Shown one piece after another: positions 49,497 to 61,577 of a stretch of DNA of 64,000 nt (the stretch's first letter is position 1; each line of letters starts with the position of its first letter). A model generated the notes under the pieces. That model was not told the DNA's origin. It saw only the letters and a program-made list of their open reading frames with translations, and ran no database searches. This stretch comes from Ceratorhiza oryzae-sativae (lineage: Eukaryota; Basidiomycota; Agaricomycetes; Cantharellales; Ceratobasidiaceae). Location of the stretch: contig JARWMV010000232.1 of the NCBI GenBank assembly GCA_030998015.1, positions 310,001 to 374,000 on the forward strand, read 5' to 3'. The translations under genes were made by a program, and so were the position numbers.

Positions 49497-52431
49497 ATGA
49501 GTCTGACCGACAGCAGGACAACGCTGGCTCCAGCTCTTGAGCCGACGAGTGTCAGCCCAACGACGTCGTCAAGGGACGCATCTTGGTCTAGGGCCTCTTC
49601 GGGTTTGGGTATTCAAAGGCCTAGTATTGAATCAACCACACGCAGCCCCATTCGCTCTGCGTCGCCGACCACATATCAAACCAGCGTCGCAAGCACGAGT
49701 CTACCAATTAGTGTTACGATGACCACCTCTCCTAGACCAACCACAATGAACAGCTCATTCGGTTCGAGCGGCATAGGGCTTTCTTCGAGCCCAAGGGCGA
49801 GCTCTGCGTTGCCGAGTGGTAGCGGTTCTGGTATGTTAGCTTTGGATGGGTTTTTTTCAGAGATTTAACGTTAGAAGATATTTCAGGGTCGCAGCTCTCC
49901 GGTTTGGTCTCATCGAGTTCAAGCGATTCACTTATGTTGGCGACGACGACTTCAAGTAGCGTGGGCGGCTCGCTTACCGGTACCACTGGTTCCGGTGTCT
50001 CCTCCACGCTTGGTAGGGCGAGCAAAACGCTTACCGCATTACCATCGATATTTGATGTCTCTTCACTTGGGTCAACATCGTCGATCAATCCTGATTCGGC
50101 TATTACATCAGATCCCAGCGCTACCATTTCTCAGCCAGTTCCATCACCCACGACCGCTGCCCACAACATCATTATCGACTCGGGGACCTGGTGCGAGCAT
50201 TTTTTTTTTTAGTGACAAACTGTCCTGCTAACTGATGTCGCCCTTTTTTTCAGCGCTGGAACGGGGTTTCCAAAAGTTGTAAACAATCGAGATGGAAGCA
50301 CGTTGAGTCTTCTGAAGCAGAGGGACAGCCAATATAGCGTGTCGCTAGATGCCAGTAGCAGGAACTCACAAGAGTTTGTCGTGTTTTTGAGCGACTCAGG
50401 CGAACGGTGTGGAGAATATGGTTGTGAGTGCCGCCTTCCTCGTTTGGGAATGTGCTTAGAATAAATAGCCATTTAGTTTGCACTATCCTCAGACTAGATG
50501 TCTTAGACTCTGGCTCGATCAGTATTCAAGTTTCCAGAGCGGGCGATAGAGGTTTGAATATGTATCCTCTGAGTATTTGGATGGATGGTGGGGTGCTCTA
50601 TAACGGGACACGAGCCGATTCCCAATCGACCAAGTACAACTGCTGGGGTTGGCCGAACACAGATTGTCCGTTTTCGTTCATGGTGAGAGATTCCTTAGCA
50701 AAATGATGGATCTAAACGAAGTAAAATCCATGTAGTATAACCGTGATCCCGAATGGGCGATTTCCTCTGCCTATCCAAGCTCAACAATCCACATCACATT
50801 TTGCCCACCTGATGGGCCAGCCGTATCCTCAATAGGGCAAAATCCAAACCCGCCTTCACTCGATCCCTTGCCGCACGTCACGAACATTATCATAGTTACA
50901 GGCACAACCATAGCGGTTTCAACGTTCTGGGCCCCAATAACCTCCCCTGCAGTATTGGGAGGATCGCTAAATCCTGTCTCGACTAGCATGGACTATGACG
51001 CATGGCACTCGTTCTGCAGAACGGCGATAGACCGAACTTGCATCCAGGCCCAGACATTCCTTCCTATCGAGGAGACCACAACTGTTCCAATCGGGCCACC
51101 GGTGTATGCCACTGTCTTGACGACAAGCTCCAGTGTTCCCGGGCCAGTCACGTTCACTGCGTCTCCACCGGATCACGGAACGACGGGTATGCTTACAACG
51201 TTTTTCAACATGGAGACATCAACTATTGTGCCTATTTCGACTCTGACGCCTATGCCAACAAGGCCACGGGGAGGTTCGAGTCTATTAGTTACTACGATGC
51301 CAACGACCATTACGGATTCGCTTGGATTGCCAGTTGCGACGTCATCGATTAGGGTTGCCATCATCCCCACGTCCTCGGTTATCACAGATGGCCAAGGCTC
51401 GATTGTTTCCATTGTTTTATCGGATGTGGTCACTTCTCTTCCATCCTCTTCCCCCACTACCTTACCTCAGACATTCTTCACGCTCACATCCTGGACGACA
51501 CACTCTATCATCAACGGCTCAACTGTTCCACTTGTCGGAGGACAAGTTGGGGTGCTTACGACGGTACCAGTCACATATGTACTTGAACCGAGCACAACCG
51601 TGCCCATTGAAGTCTTGAGTTCGATCAGTGCCGAGTCGACTCGAACGAGCTTGCCAACAGCTGATGCGAGAGAAGATCAGCAGGAGAGCTCATCAAAAGC
51701 AAGCAGGGTTGCTGGTGCTATCGTCGGAAGCCTGGTTGGGTTTACTCTCTTGGGGCTTTTGCTCTATACAGTGTATTCTCGGCGCAAGAGAACTCGACGA
51801 GCATCGGATTATGCTGCGCACCGAACTCCTATGTGGAGCTCTGGATCCGGTACGGGGCTGGTGGATGGTACTGGTTCAAGAGACGGGCTAGATCTAGATC
51901 TGAATGACGAAGGACAGCCGAGAAATATGTTTGTTCAACCTTGGGTCGTGCCTGGTGTGCAGGTGCAAGGCTTGGAACCATCCACTAGTCGAAAAATGCA
52001 GAGAGAAATGGAAGAGCGAGGTAGCACCCTGGTTGGTGCAAGTGCTGGTAAGTTCTACTGTGCATCTGGCTTGCATACACTTGCTTCAATGGTACATACT
52101 AGGGCCAAGTGGGAGTGGAACGGGTGCTAGCTCATCCGTTGGTCATAGTCACTCTGGAAATCGATCTTCCAAACCGGCAAGCCGTGTCCCACTAGAGTTG
52201 CGACCAGAACCACTTGTTCAGTGGCCAGTGCGGACGAACACATTGTCATCAATCCATTCATCTGCAGAGGCTCATCCTTCTCCTGTGGCTCATGTTCCTG
52301 TACAACCCCTTCCCATGCCCACGGCGGCTCAAACCCAACTGTCGCCAACACAACCTCGGCACAGTAGTGAGGGCCCCCGACATAATGCTATTCCCCCCCG
52401 ATACAACGAAGCATGGAATACCCAGCGATAG
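49497..52431 (+). CDS. Receptor-like single-pass membrane protein, tandem paralogue B
   Basis: Start at 49497 (MSLTDSRTTLAPALEPTSVS). A long mucin-like Ser/Thr region is followed by a Cys-containing module (CAGTGFPKVVNNRDGSTLSL, DSGERCGEYG), an exon beginning CTILRLDVLDSGSISI, then LNMYPLSIWMDGGVLYNGTR, KYNCWGWPNTDCPF, and STIHITFCPPDGPAVSS. A Thr/Ser/Pro-rich stalk contains a repeated element (TSWTTHSIINGSTVPLVGGQ), then the membrane helix (VAGAIVGSLVGFTLLGLLLY) and the stop-transfer SRRKRTRR. The cytoplasmic part ends RHNAIPPRYNEAWNTQR at 52431. PPRY is a PPxY motif, the kind bound by WW domains of Rsp5/Nedd4 ubiquitin ligases. A signal peptide is not visible at this start, so a 5' exon may be missing. 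At least seven exons; all splices checked keep frame. Confidence 0.75.
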
Positions 52432-52574
52432 CCATTCAACGAATAGAATTTTTAATTTGTTCCAGGTGATTCTTCAGCTTTAACAACTGACTCAAAGAAA
52501 TATTATTTGTACATAATGTGAGTGGGGAGTAGCAAGGTGCTACATGTTTGCCCTGTAGGCTGATTGTCGCTTTT

Positions 52575-54389
52575 CTAATGATAGGCCTTTTCCTCAGTCT
52601 TCAGTGTCTCGAGCGTTGAGACCCAAAGCTGAGATATCAAGTTCTCATAAGTCTCGCAGATTTCTGACATAGTGCTACGTTCGTATCCCTCAACTCGATG
52701 AGCATGTGACTTCATACGCTCGCGAATGAAATATTGGAGGTCGTCTCTGGACAGCACGTCTAGACGTTTGCTGATGCTCTGCTCGAACCCAGTCAAATCA
52801 GTGGTCGATGACGGCGAAGGATTGGTTCCTCTTACCGAATTATCAAAATCAAGCACCAGTCCCTCATGGTCGTTGTATGTACGTTTAGAAGCAACTAGAA
52901 TACTATCCGCCAGATCATTCACGAGACTCGCACGCGATAACGCGAATACCCGACGTATCTCGTTAAAGAGGCTGAGCGCTCGAATATTGTAGAAGTTTGA
53001 CACTTTCTGTCCATCTGATCCAAAGAGGCTATGCAACATTCTGGTTGAGTTTCTGAACTCTTGTTGAAGCGTCGAGTCCAGCGCTGGATAGCCGCCTAGT
53101 CTCCGAGCAATCCGCTTCTCACACTCGTTAACCGTTATGCAGTTTTCAGATGCTACCGGCCCGCCATCCTCATAGCTCAGCGATGTACCGGCTTCACATG
53201 CGGTGTGTAGTTTTTTCCGGAGCTCGGGCACAATGTGGCGCATTATAGTAGTGCAAATGGTGTCATCGCCTAACTTTGTATCGAATATGCTTGCCAGGAG
53301 ATCGACTGCGTTTTGTCGGCATCTTGACGGAAACAATACGCCGTTGAGCATATGCTCAATGGAAGCACGACTCGATTTGATAGTTGAAAATACCAAGCTT
53401 CGGAACTCAGGGCTTGAGAAAAGTATGTCGAGAGGATGGGGAGGGGGGCCTATTGTGTAAGCCACAGCGTAACCCGGATAAAGAGGTTTAGCTGAGCGTG
53501 ATCTCATATTGTCAAACAGATGAGCGCCCCTCGCCCCCAAACAGACCCGACGCATAAATCCATCCCAGCTCTCCTGAGTCGACGCCAAGTTATGCCAAGG
53601 TACCGTATAGCGAGCCGTGAGTAATATGATTGACCAGCAAAAGAAGTAGCAATTGTATCGAGTCAAAGTGTAGTGTATGGTCCTCTCATTAGTCTGGATC
53701 GAATGACAGATTGCCAGTATTACCCATAAATCTTGAGGTCTGGGAAAATTTATGCCAAGCACGAGCTTTGAATCTTCCATCAATTCGCGATACTCAGCCT
53801 GCGACCGCATTATAACATGGGCAGTATCCTCGGCTGGCGTGCCATCTGCCGACAAAGCGTTGGCTCGCACATCTTGTCTGGCTCGTCGATCAAAGCGACA
53901 GCACGTCCCATTCTCGAGCCGAACTAGGATGAATTCGTGCTTGAATCGGCCGACACGATCCCTTCTGTATTCAAGCGTGGCGAAGCGAGTCGAGGGTTGG
54001 CGTTTGTACCACTCGTGGATAGGGCCATCGAGGATACCGCTTGGAAACTCAAGCTTGACGGGCCCTTGTGGCCGGGGGCTATCGCTGATATTCATTGAAG
54101 AATTCACTGTCTGATAGAGCGAACTGTGCGATGCTGGCAGGTGCTGGAGTAGGGGGACGAAGAGTTGTGCCATATGGAAGCCAAGGCTGGGGACAGGGAG
54201 AGAGGAGGCTAGTGGCGGTAGAAGGCGGCCATTTGAGACTTCTCCTCTCGTTTTGATGCTGTACGGACCCATTGCGTTGAGGTGAGCCCGGGTTTGGCCG
54301 TGAGTCCGCAGCTGGGGATCTTCGGTCAACATTCCCCAGATGATTGAGGCTATGTCAGCGCGTTCCTGGCACCCAGACTCCACCACCAC
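52575..54389 (-). CDS. 604-residue protein with possible papain-like His/Cys domain
   Basis: A single uninterrupted frame on the opposite strand to its neighbours. I do not recognise a named family with certainty. Residues about 140-165 read RRDRVGRFKHEFILVRLENG and residues about 240-256 HYTLTRYNCYFFCWSIILL. A conserved-looking His (151) in a KHEF.LV.L context and Cys (247) in a Y-N-C-Y-F-F-x-W context resemble the order His...Cys in LRAT/PPPDE/NlpC-P60-type papain-like folds, where NC followed by aromatic residues marks the nucleophile helix. This is inference from two motifs only. The rest is mostly helical and polar, with a moderately hydrophobic stretch at the Cys. The true start could be a later Met (for example residue 73 or 99). 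It is divergent from paralogue C. Confidence 0.6.
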   Translation of the reverse strand: MVVESGCQERADIASIIWGMLTEDPQLRTHGQTRAHLNAMGPYSIKTRGEVSNGRLLPPLASSLPVPSLGFHMAQLFVPLLQHLPASHSSLYQTVNSSMNISDSPRPQGPVKLEFPSGILDGPIHEWYKRQPSTRFATLEYRRDRVGRFKHEFILVRLENGTCCRFDRRARQDVRANALSADGTPAEDTAHVIMRSQAEYRELMEDSKLVLGINFPRPQDLWVILAICHSIQTNERTIHYTLTRYNCYFFCWSIILLTARYTVPWHNLASTQESWDGFMRRVCLGARGAHLFDNMRSRSAKPLYPGYAVAYTIGPPPHPLDILFSSPEFRSLVFSTIKSSRASIEHMLNGVLFPSRCRQNAVDLLASIFDTKLGDDTICTTIMRHIVPELRKKLHTACEAGTSLSYEDGGPVASENCITVNECEKRIARRLGGYPALDSTLQQEFRNSTRMLHSLFGSDGQKVSNFYNIRALSLFNEIRRVFALSRASLVNDLADSILVASKRTYNDHEGLVLDFDNSVRGTNPSPSSTTDLTGFEQSISKRLDVLSRDDLQYFIRERMKSHAHRVEGYERSTMSEICETYENLISQLWVSTLETLKTEEKAYH

Positions 54390-55066
54390 AGCGTGTATTG
54401 TGACCTACCACTCTCGCTTGTTCATTACTTGCTTGGGTACAAAAATACACTCGTGAATGCTTTTTGGATATGGAAATTTGTGGGCGACTAAAACCGATCG
54501 GCTTGTGCACGAATTAATGCTCGGTTAGCCATACTAAGGCTGGCTTTGAAGGGACGATGCAAACCTCTTACACCATGGTGATCCAATTTTCTTCTAATTG
54601 ATCTGCGCGTAAAAATTCCACGCACGTCGCGGTGAATCTTGGCCGATATCCAGTTTCAGACCATCGGCGTGGTCAAATTCTATCTTATTTTAGGCTAGTA
54701 TTATCGTGGGTGGGTCAAATCAGCGCTCATTCGTGCGTAGGTGCGACCATCAGGTTCTAGGTTCTCTAATCGTGAGCAGGAAACGGCCAAGGCAAACTTA
54801 TATTTCGTCTTCCCTAGGTCATCCAGAGCCCTCGGCTCCTTCTCAACCCTCAACTCTGCTAATCGGCTGGGCATTTTGGACTGTTAACCGATTGCAGACT
54901 TGCCGACTATTTGCGACGCTATCGGGTTGTGATTTGCTCGGTCACCTCTCTTCGTTTTGTTTGGTAGAAGTTCGAGTGCAATTTTGGATTACTTATTCGC
55001 ACGGCTCAAGGCGAGGTTACAACAAACCATCGCTTGCCCAAGTGTAACTGGTTGCGTCTGGGCAGA
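54390..55066. other. Divergent intergenic region
   Basis: About 0.68 kb between the papain-like gene start and paralogue C start. It includes a plus-strand frame 54706-55047 that may hold an unrecognised 5' exon of paralogue C. No signal peptide or known motif was seen. Confidence 0.3.
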
Positions 55067-57714
55067 ATGTCTGTCCGTGGCTCGGGTGAGTTGGGCCCAC
55101 TACTTAGTGGTTGGACGTGCAAGCATATCTCACAGTCTTTCACTCAAGCTCCGCTTATCTCAGGTTCTATGGATAATCCAGAACCATCGATTATCCTGCC
55201 CTCGACCAGTATAGTCCCCTCACCAACTAGCACCCTGATATCCTCGACTTGTACTATCCTTTCGACAATGTCACCTGCAGGTTCGGTGGCGCCGACATCA
55301 GCTACACCTGATCAAGGATCTATATCTAGCATTACTGTTGCCTCTCGACCGACCCCGCCAATAAGGCTCGGGTTTGATTCAGAAACTACGGCAGCATATC
55401 CTAGCCCGACTCTTGTTCCAGACTCTGGCAAAATACCAGAGTCATCGCCAATACCACTTTATAGCCTCTACGTAGATTTGGGGAAATGGTAGGTTCATCC
55501 ATCTACAGACAGTTCGCTCAGCAACCAATACATGTTTCAGTGCCAGCTCTGGTTTGCCTAAGGTTGTTGACGACCCCGATGGCCACACACTCGATGCTGT
55601 ATTATCGGGTGAAAATCGGTATTCCGTGACATTAGAGATTCAAGACAAGGATAGAGGAGGACTAGTACATGCATTTTTGTCAGACGACGGAGAGAGATGT
55701 GGCACTACTGGTGGTGAGTATAGTTATCTTTGATTCCTGGCTAGTTTCTAAACCGATTGTTAAATCAAGGTTGTACCATGCTGACGATAGTAATTCAATG
55801 GGATAGGCTTGAGATCTCCGTCGAAAGGTCGGGCGACGAAGACTTGAAAATGTACCCGCTAAGTATCTGGATGGATGGCGGGCAATTGTTCGATGGCACT
55901 GTAGCAGACTCGGAAGCGAACAAGTACAACTGTTGGGGCTGTACCGACGCAGAATGCCCCTTCAAGCGCACAGTCAGTTGCCCCCTTCTCTTTAGTTCCT
56001 AAAAACTAACCGCCCCATATGTATACAGCGCCCCGGGGACCCGCTCTATACGATCGCCACCACGACTCCCAACGCAACTGTTCATATTACATTCTGTCCA
56101 TCAGATGGACCTGCTCTTTCATTGGTTGGACCGAAGCCGAGTCCGTATGTGACAAATCCGGGTGTTGTGGACAGAAACCTGATTATCGAGGCAACGACCA
56201 TCGTGCCAGCATCGTCATTTTTGGCCTCTAGGCTGACAATTTCTGCGAAAGACCCAAAGACAAGTGCCGAATCGAGGTCGGAGTCAACGTTCACCATAAC
56301 GGAGGCTTCACGTCCAAGTTCTACCGTAGTCTCAGAAACACCGACTGTGTCGTTCACATCCGACTGCGTAGTTGCACTCGGTGGAATTTTGTGCAGTACT
56401 ACGTACTCGCCAACTACTCAAGTTAGTGTCGTGCCGACCGGAATGCCTTTTTTAACGCCAGTAGAGGTTCCTACCCCTACGCGCGACACGACGGTCATGC
56501 CTTCGACATACATCATCTCTGGAATGACATCCACTGTATTGGTATCTACCCTGGTCCCTATTCCTGGTGGTCCGCCCAGTTTCAGCTCCCCGCGGTCGGC
56601 TGTACCCATAACGACAACTCTTACTGATCCACTTGGTTCACCACTCGCAACTACCATCAGTGCTGTAGTGATCCCAACCTTTACTGCTCTGACAAACAGT
56701 CGAGGCTCAGCAGTCGACAGCACCGCATATAATCGCACTACGGTATCCTTTGCTGCTCCGACTCCTCCACCTGAGATTCTATCAACATTTACTTCATGGG
56801 CAACATATATGACGGTCAACGGCTCGACATTACCAGCTATTGGAGGTGAGGTTGGTGTACCTACCACGATAGCGGCTACGTTCGTTCTGGGATCAAATAC
56901 TATTGTTCCTCTCGCTGTGTTGAGCTCAGTGGGCGCCTCGTCAACATTGGCTGCTGATCCCTCCGCATTAGCTTCAATTTCGGACAATCCTGATGGAAGC
57001 TCGACGCCAAATATCTTGGCCCTCGCCATCGTCTGTTCGCTCGTTGGTCTTGTAGTTATAAGTGTACTCTCATGGCTGGCGTATATCGAGTATATGAGGC
57101 GATGTGGCCGCGCTGTTGGCCGGTTTCCTATATGGAGGTCTAGCTTCAGGTCGCAAAATTCACACTCGGCAGAACCAGTCTTGTTAGACTTGAACAACGA
57201 GCCCGAGTGGTTCGTTGAACCGTGGGTTGAAGGACGAAACTCGAGTCCAAATTTTGCAAATCGAAAACCTCATCCAGAAATGCAGGAACGTAGAGTGCCT
57301 GTGACAGCACCAGGTAGGCGTGCGCTCCTGAACTTGATGACATTTCTCTCAGTTTTGACCGGCTATGTTGATTTAGGGATAGCTGAACCAGGTTCGAGCC
57401 GTGGGGAAGATGCTCAAAGACCTCCTAAAACCATAATCCACACGGTTCGGGATCCCCGACCCAAATTGCCAACACAGCAGCGAGCCAACAATAACGAGCC
57501 ACCTCCAGCTCGACCACGTCGGGAGTTGGAAAATATAACTCCTGGGTCAACCCCTCAAGTTGCCCAAGCCCCCTCTTTGACAGAATATCATCCCCCCATG
57601 CCAAGATGGCTTCTGGATGATTCCGTTCACAATGCAATTCCTCCGCGTTATAATGCAGTATGGAATGTACCGCAAACTCCAGCCGAATTGACGGTAATTC
57701 CTCGATCATTATGA
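55067..57714 (+). CDS. Receptor-like single-pass membrane protein, tandem paralogue C
   Basis: Start at 55067: MSVRGSG, then a 5' intron (gtgagt...ctcag) to SMDNPEPSIILPSTSIVPSP and a mucin-like region. The family modules follow: CASSGLPKVVDDPDGHTLDA, DDGERCGTTG, CTMLTIVIQWDRLEISVERS, LKMYPLSIWMDGGQLFDGTV, KYNCWGCTDAECPF, ATVHITFCPSDGPALSLVG, a Thr/Ser-rich stalk with FTSWATYMTVNGSTLPAIGG, and the membrane helix (LALAIVCSLVGLVVISVLSW). The cytoplasmic tail contains PEWFVEPWVEG (also FVQPWV in B) and ends with HNAIPPRYNAVWNVPQ near the stop at 57712-57714. A 63-nt in-frame GT-AG segment at about 57314-57376 could be a retained or spliced intron. Function unknown; the PPRY motif suggests WW-domain/Rsp5 contact. 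Confidence 0.75.
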
Positions 57715-58029
57715 TAGTATGATTTTTTCGTTGTATCTATCCACCTCGTGTTTGAATCTTATGCGTTAATATCGTTCTCTCAGGTGTCGAAACGGGGAAA
57801 TGGCATGGCCGTAAACTGAATACCACGTATCGCGCATACATTGGGGTTTTCAGTTATGTATTTTAACTGGATAGAATTTACATGACAATGATACCTGGGT
57901 TCCTAATCCTCCGTAAACATGGGAATTTAACACATTTATCCGGGTTCACACTGAGCCAAAAATAGTTGTGGACACGTGATCATTTTTGAGCTCGAGCTTA
58001 GCCACCACACAGCGATTCCCGCGCCACTA

Positions 58030-59615
58030 ATGCAGACTGAATCGGACTATGCTCGTTCAATATACTCTACATTTAATCGGTGGAAGAGCGCATATCAGCA
58101 CCTTTCTCTGGCCTTTGACTCTTTCGTGAAGCAGTCCGATAACCTCAATCTGTTACTTGCACAGCCTGATGCCCAAGGAGACGAGGAAACCATTCGGCAC
58201 GTCAATGCCGCGTATACATCACTTGATGCTATTTTTTCCACGCTACGCCATGTCCGTGCGTCGCTTGGTGCAAGTCGCAATCAGTCCCGAGCATTTGTTC
58301 CATTAAACAGGCTACCTGTCGAAACGATTATCCAGATACTATCTCTGGCCAACGCTGACTGCATCATTCACCCAGAGAAACGCCCGTTAGAGCCCCCGAT
58401 TTTACAGAGTCTTTTCAACACCAGTCGGTCCTTGCGCGACGTTTTGATCCGCGCGCCATTGTTGTGGACACATGTAGACCTGATCACTGAGAGACCCGAT
58501 GCTTTACATCATGCCAATTCCTGCATACGGTACTCTAGTGAACTTCCACTCCATATCCACATTTTCGACAAGTCCGATAGCGCCATTTCCCATACAACCA
58601 GAGAATTGGCCTACCTTTTACGAAGCTCTCTCCACCGGGTGGTTTCGTTCAACTTCAAAAGTAACTCGCCTTTTGCGAGTACGATGTTATCTCATATTTG
58701 GCGCGACGTTACTTCTTCTCAAGTTGAGGAATTTTGTTGGAGCGACCATACGGATGGGGGTTCACCATATAACAGCATATTCCTCATACCCTTGAGGGTC
58801 GCGCGGCTGCTTTTGTGCGGAACTTACGGAAAATCAGGCTGTTTGGGTCATTTTCTCCTTTACGTAATTCCATATATCGCGGTCTCACCGTCCTCAAGCT
58901 CGTACCTCTCGATGCTGCACCGCTCCCTAGCGTGGACCGCCTCGTTGATCCTCTGACCGCTTGCCCCGACCTTCGCTCCCTTACTCTTATCGGTATTCAA
59001 CTACGCTCGAGCTCACCCTCAGCCAAGCAGGTGGCACTTCCAAAGCTTGAAGTCCTAGATTTGCGGTCGATATTTGGTGCCGATCTGCATACAATACTGT
59101 CATGTCTCGTTCCTAGTGAAGCCAATCTGTCATTGAGTATAACAGCTCCTACTGACGAGGACGAGGATGATTCGACTGAAGACTTCTTGCGGCGGTATAT
59201 TAGAGACTCAAATGTCGTACGGCTGTTAGTCGAGGATGCGGATGAGCAGGGGTCATTGGCATGGCTCTTTGGATCAACAACCGGGACCGAACTTTCTGCT
59301 CTTCGAGAGCTGGCGTTGATTTATTATGACGTTGATTACCTCCCAAGTGATTATGTTCCCCACATTGGCCGTTTCTCTGGCCTCCAGACGCTACACCTGA
59401 TGCGCAGCACAGTGGACCCAAGTGTTGTTCGTGAAGCCTTCAATGGTTCCACGATCGAGACGTTGAAGTTGCACGACTGCACGTCTGCGGTTACGTCTGA
59501 GGAGGAGATGTTGAGCGAACTTGCCGAGTTCATCCCGTGCGTAGGACAACGAGAATACCCATTTCTATGCCACGGTGAAGGAGATCTCGAATGGCCGGTT
59601 TACATACCATTATAG
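58030..59615 (+). CDS. F-box-like/LRR protein, agaricomycete type, one frame break
   Basis: Start at 58030 (MQTESDYARSIYSTFNRWKS). An N-terminal helical region is followed by the F-box-like motif RLPVETIIQILSLANADC (about residues 95-115), LFNTSRSLRDVLIRAPLLWT and HVDLI, typical of the large expanded F-box family of basidiomycetes that pairs with Skp1/cullin ligases. A leucine-rich half follows: NLRKIRLFGSFSPLRNSIYR, LTVLKLV, LRSLTLIGIQL, LPKLEVLDLRSIFGADL, LRELALIYYDVDYLPSDYVP, LQTLHLMRS and IETLKLHDC, ending WPVYIPL at 59615. The two halves are one base out of frame at about 58788-58796: FLIPL needs one extra base to read EGRAAAFVRNLRK. It is either a sequencing indel or a recent frameshift; the rest is clean. 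Confidence 0.75.
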
Positions 59616-61577
59616 ACGGGAACCCCTTTGTCTCGTCAGCTGTACCCGTGTTTTTTTCGTGCGTTTAGGTTATATGTTGCCACTCGAATGTTCGTTGTGT
59701 ATCCAATATCTAATGTGGGCTCTGTTCCATCGATCCACGCGGCCTTTATGCTCTACCACCGCATATAACATGTCGTGAGTACCTGGCGGAGCTAGGCAGG
59801 CTTCCAACAGTGTGGTCGGCTTAAGGTCACTAAATGTCTGTTTTGGGCTCACTTAGCATGCCCATGGCTCGCCCTTGGCATCTCACAGTATTTCCACCCT
59901 CCCATACGACTCTCAAGCCATCGCATTTGGCCTGTATGCTCGGACGCGGATATGCCAACTGAGACCGCACGCTGGCCTGCTAGAGTATTGTATGAGATTC
60001 GTAATGACTTGGCATCAGCTAATTCATCAACCCTTGGCTGAGTCGTTCATCCACGACAGCTCCACAAATGCTGTTCATTTTGGCCAAGATCCAGGCACGA
60101 AAAATGGGCGCCCAACGGACAAACGGCTCGCGCAAAGCGATCGCCTCAGGGAGACATAGGTAGCCTACCAGCCGGCTTTGTTTGCTATATAGCTGTGCTA
60201 TTTGGGCTACCAATCACTCATCCATGAACTACGTTGTTGAATCTGTACACCTGTGTTTTCTGCTAAGTCCTTGTTCTTGCACCCATATAACCATAGCCGT
60301 TTTCAATTATTCTGTCGCATTCTTCGCTCTGTTCCTTGCCGTGGCGCGCGCCACTCTCGCAGATCGCTCTGTTTCAAACAAATGAGACGTAGAGTACATC
60401 GCAGATGGTGAACAACTCACAATGGAGATCCGTCTGACGGAAGCCTTATGTTTCCTGCTTCGGCGTACGCATGCATCTAAGCCCATCCTAAGGTGCTCTG
60501 ACCGCCACCATTCCGTAGCTCTCTCATCAAAGGTTGATCCCCTCCTGAGACACAGATATCTATCCGCTACGTCCAGAAGCCCTCGTCCAGCCTCGACCGG
60601 GAAACCGACTCCGACGTCGGCGACGAGGGTCCATCTCAGACAAACTTCATCTCCACCCGTTCCGTGGACGCAGATCGAACGATCAACAGGTATACATTTA
60701 AGTTCTATGTTATGTCTGGTTTCCACGTAGGAGTCCATGCTGGCAAGATGACCCTGGTGGTGTTCGTGTCGAAGAGCCGTTTGAGGGCGGACTACTAAAG
60801 GTATGATTGGATATGTTCGAGAACTCCGTTGGTATGTTTGAGACAAATTGACCAAGCCTGTCGTTGCTGTACGATTTCTCGATTTTGTGGGCAAGCCAAC
60901 AGTGCATACATGGGCGGTCCAGGAAAGAGCATGTGGATGAACTTAAACCAAGATTACTGACCCGGACGGCAAACCGATTCTGAGCCGCAGACTGAAGCAG
61001 GCAAGCATGATTGACAGCCGCAGGTGTGTCTCACTATAGTTGTCCTGTCCCTAGCGCTCTTGTGTCCTTACGGAGTTTCAGAATCGTCGGACCCATTCAC
61101 CTTGCTAACTCCAGTTCACTCTATACATAACTCGTGCGTGTTTGTACAGCGTTTCGTGTCAGCTGATACTTGAATAATACGTAACGCACTATCAGAGGAT
61201 TGGAAGGTCGAGAGAATCGTCTTGTGACGGTACGCATAGACGACATACATGTAACAGACCTTCGTCTTATGAGCGAATAGTTGCTCTCTGTACGCTTCGT
61301 ATTCCGAACAATTAGTTTCCTCTCTGGTAGTTAATTGCCAACTTCAAAAGCACCCTACTCGTAAGTTGGATGGTATTCATCAACGATATCGCTTCTGTGC
61401 AATTGGGATTCCTATTTGATAACTCGCCCTTACAGGTCACTCGGACTAACTGTGTATAGCTTCTGATACAGCACTTCTATCATACGAAATTCCGTTAAGC
61501 TGTTCACATTACCAGGTAGACATAAAAACGCGACCGATGAATGGCTTGCCCCACGAAACTCATCCCTTGAGCCACGG
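59616..61577. other. Region without a recognised gene, 2 kb
   Basis: Overlapping open frames on both strands around 60300-60900 (for example 60422-60730 plus and 60307-60894 minus) have no family I recognise and contain a possible splice donor (gtatac) on the plus strand at about 60690. Could be a lineage-specific or decayed gene. No RNA gene was identified. Confidence 0.3.

Noticed and set aside
60307..60894. 195-codon open frame on the minus strand
   Set aside because: Arg-rich shadow of an overlapping plus-strand frame; neither strand shows a known family, so not called as a gene.
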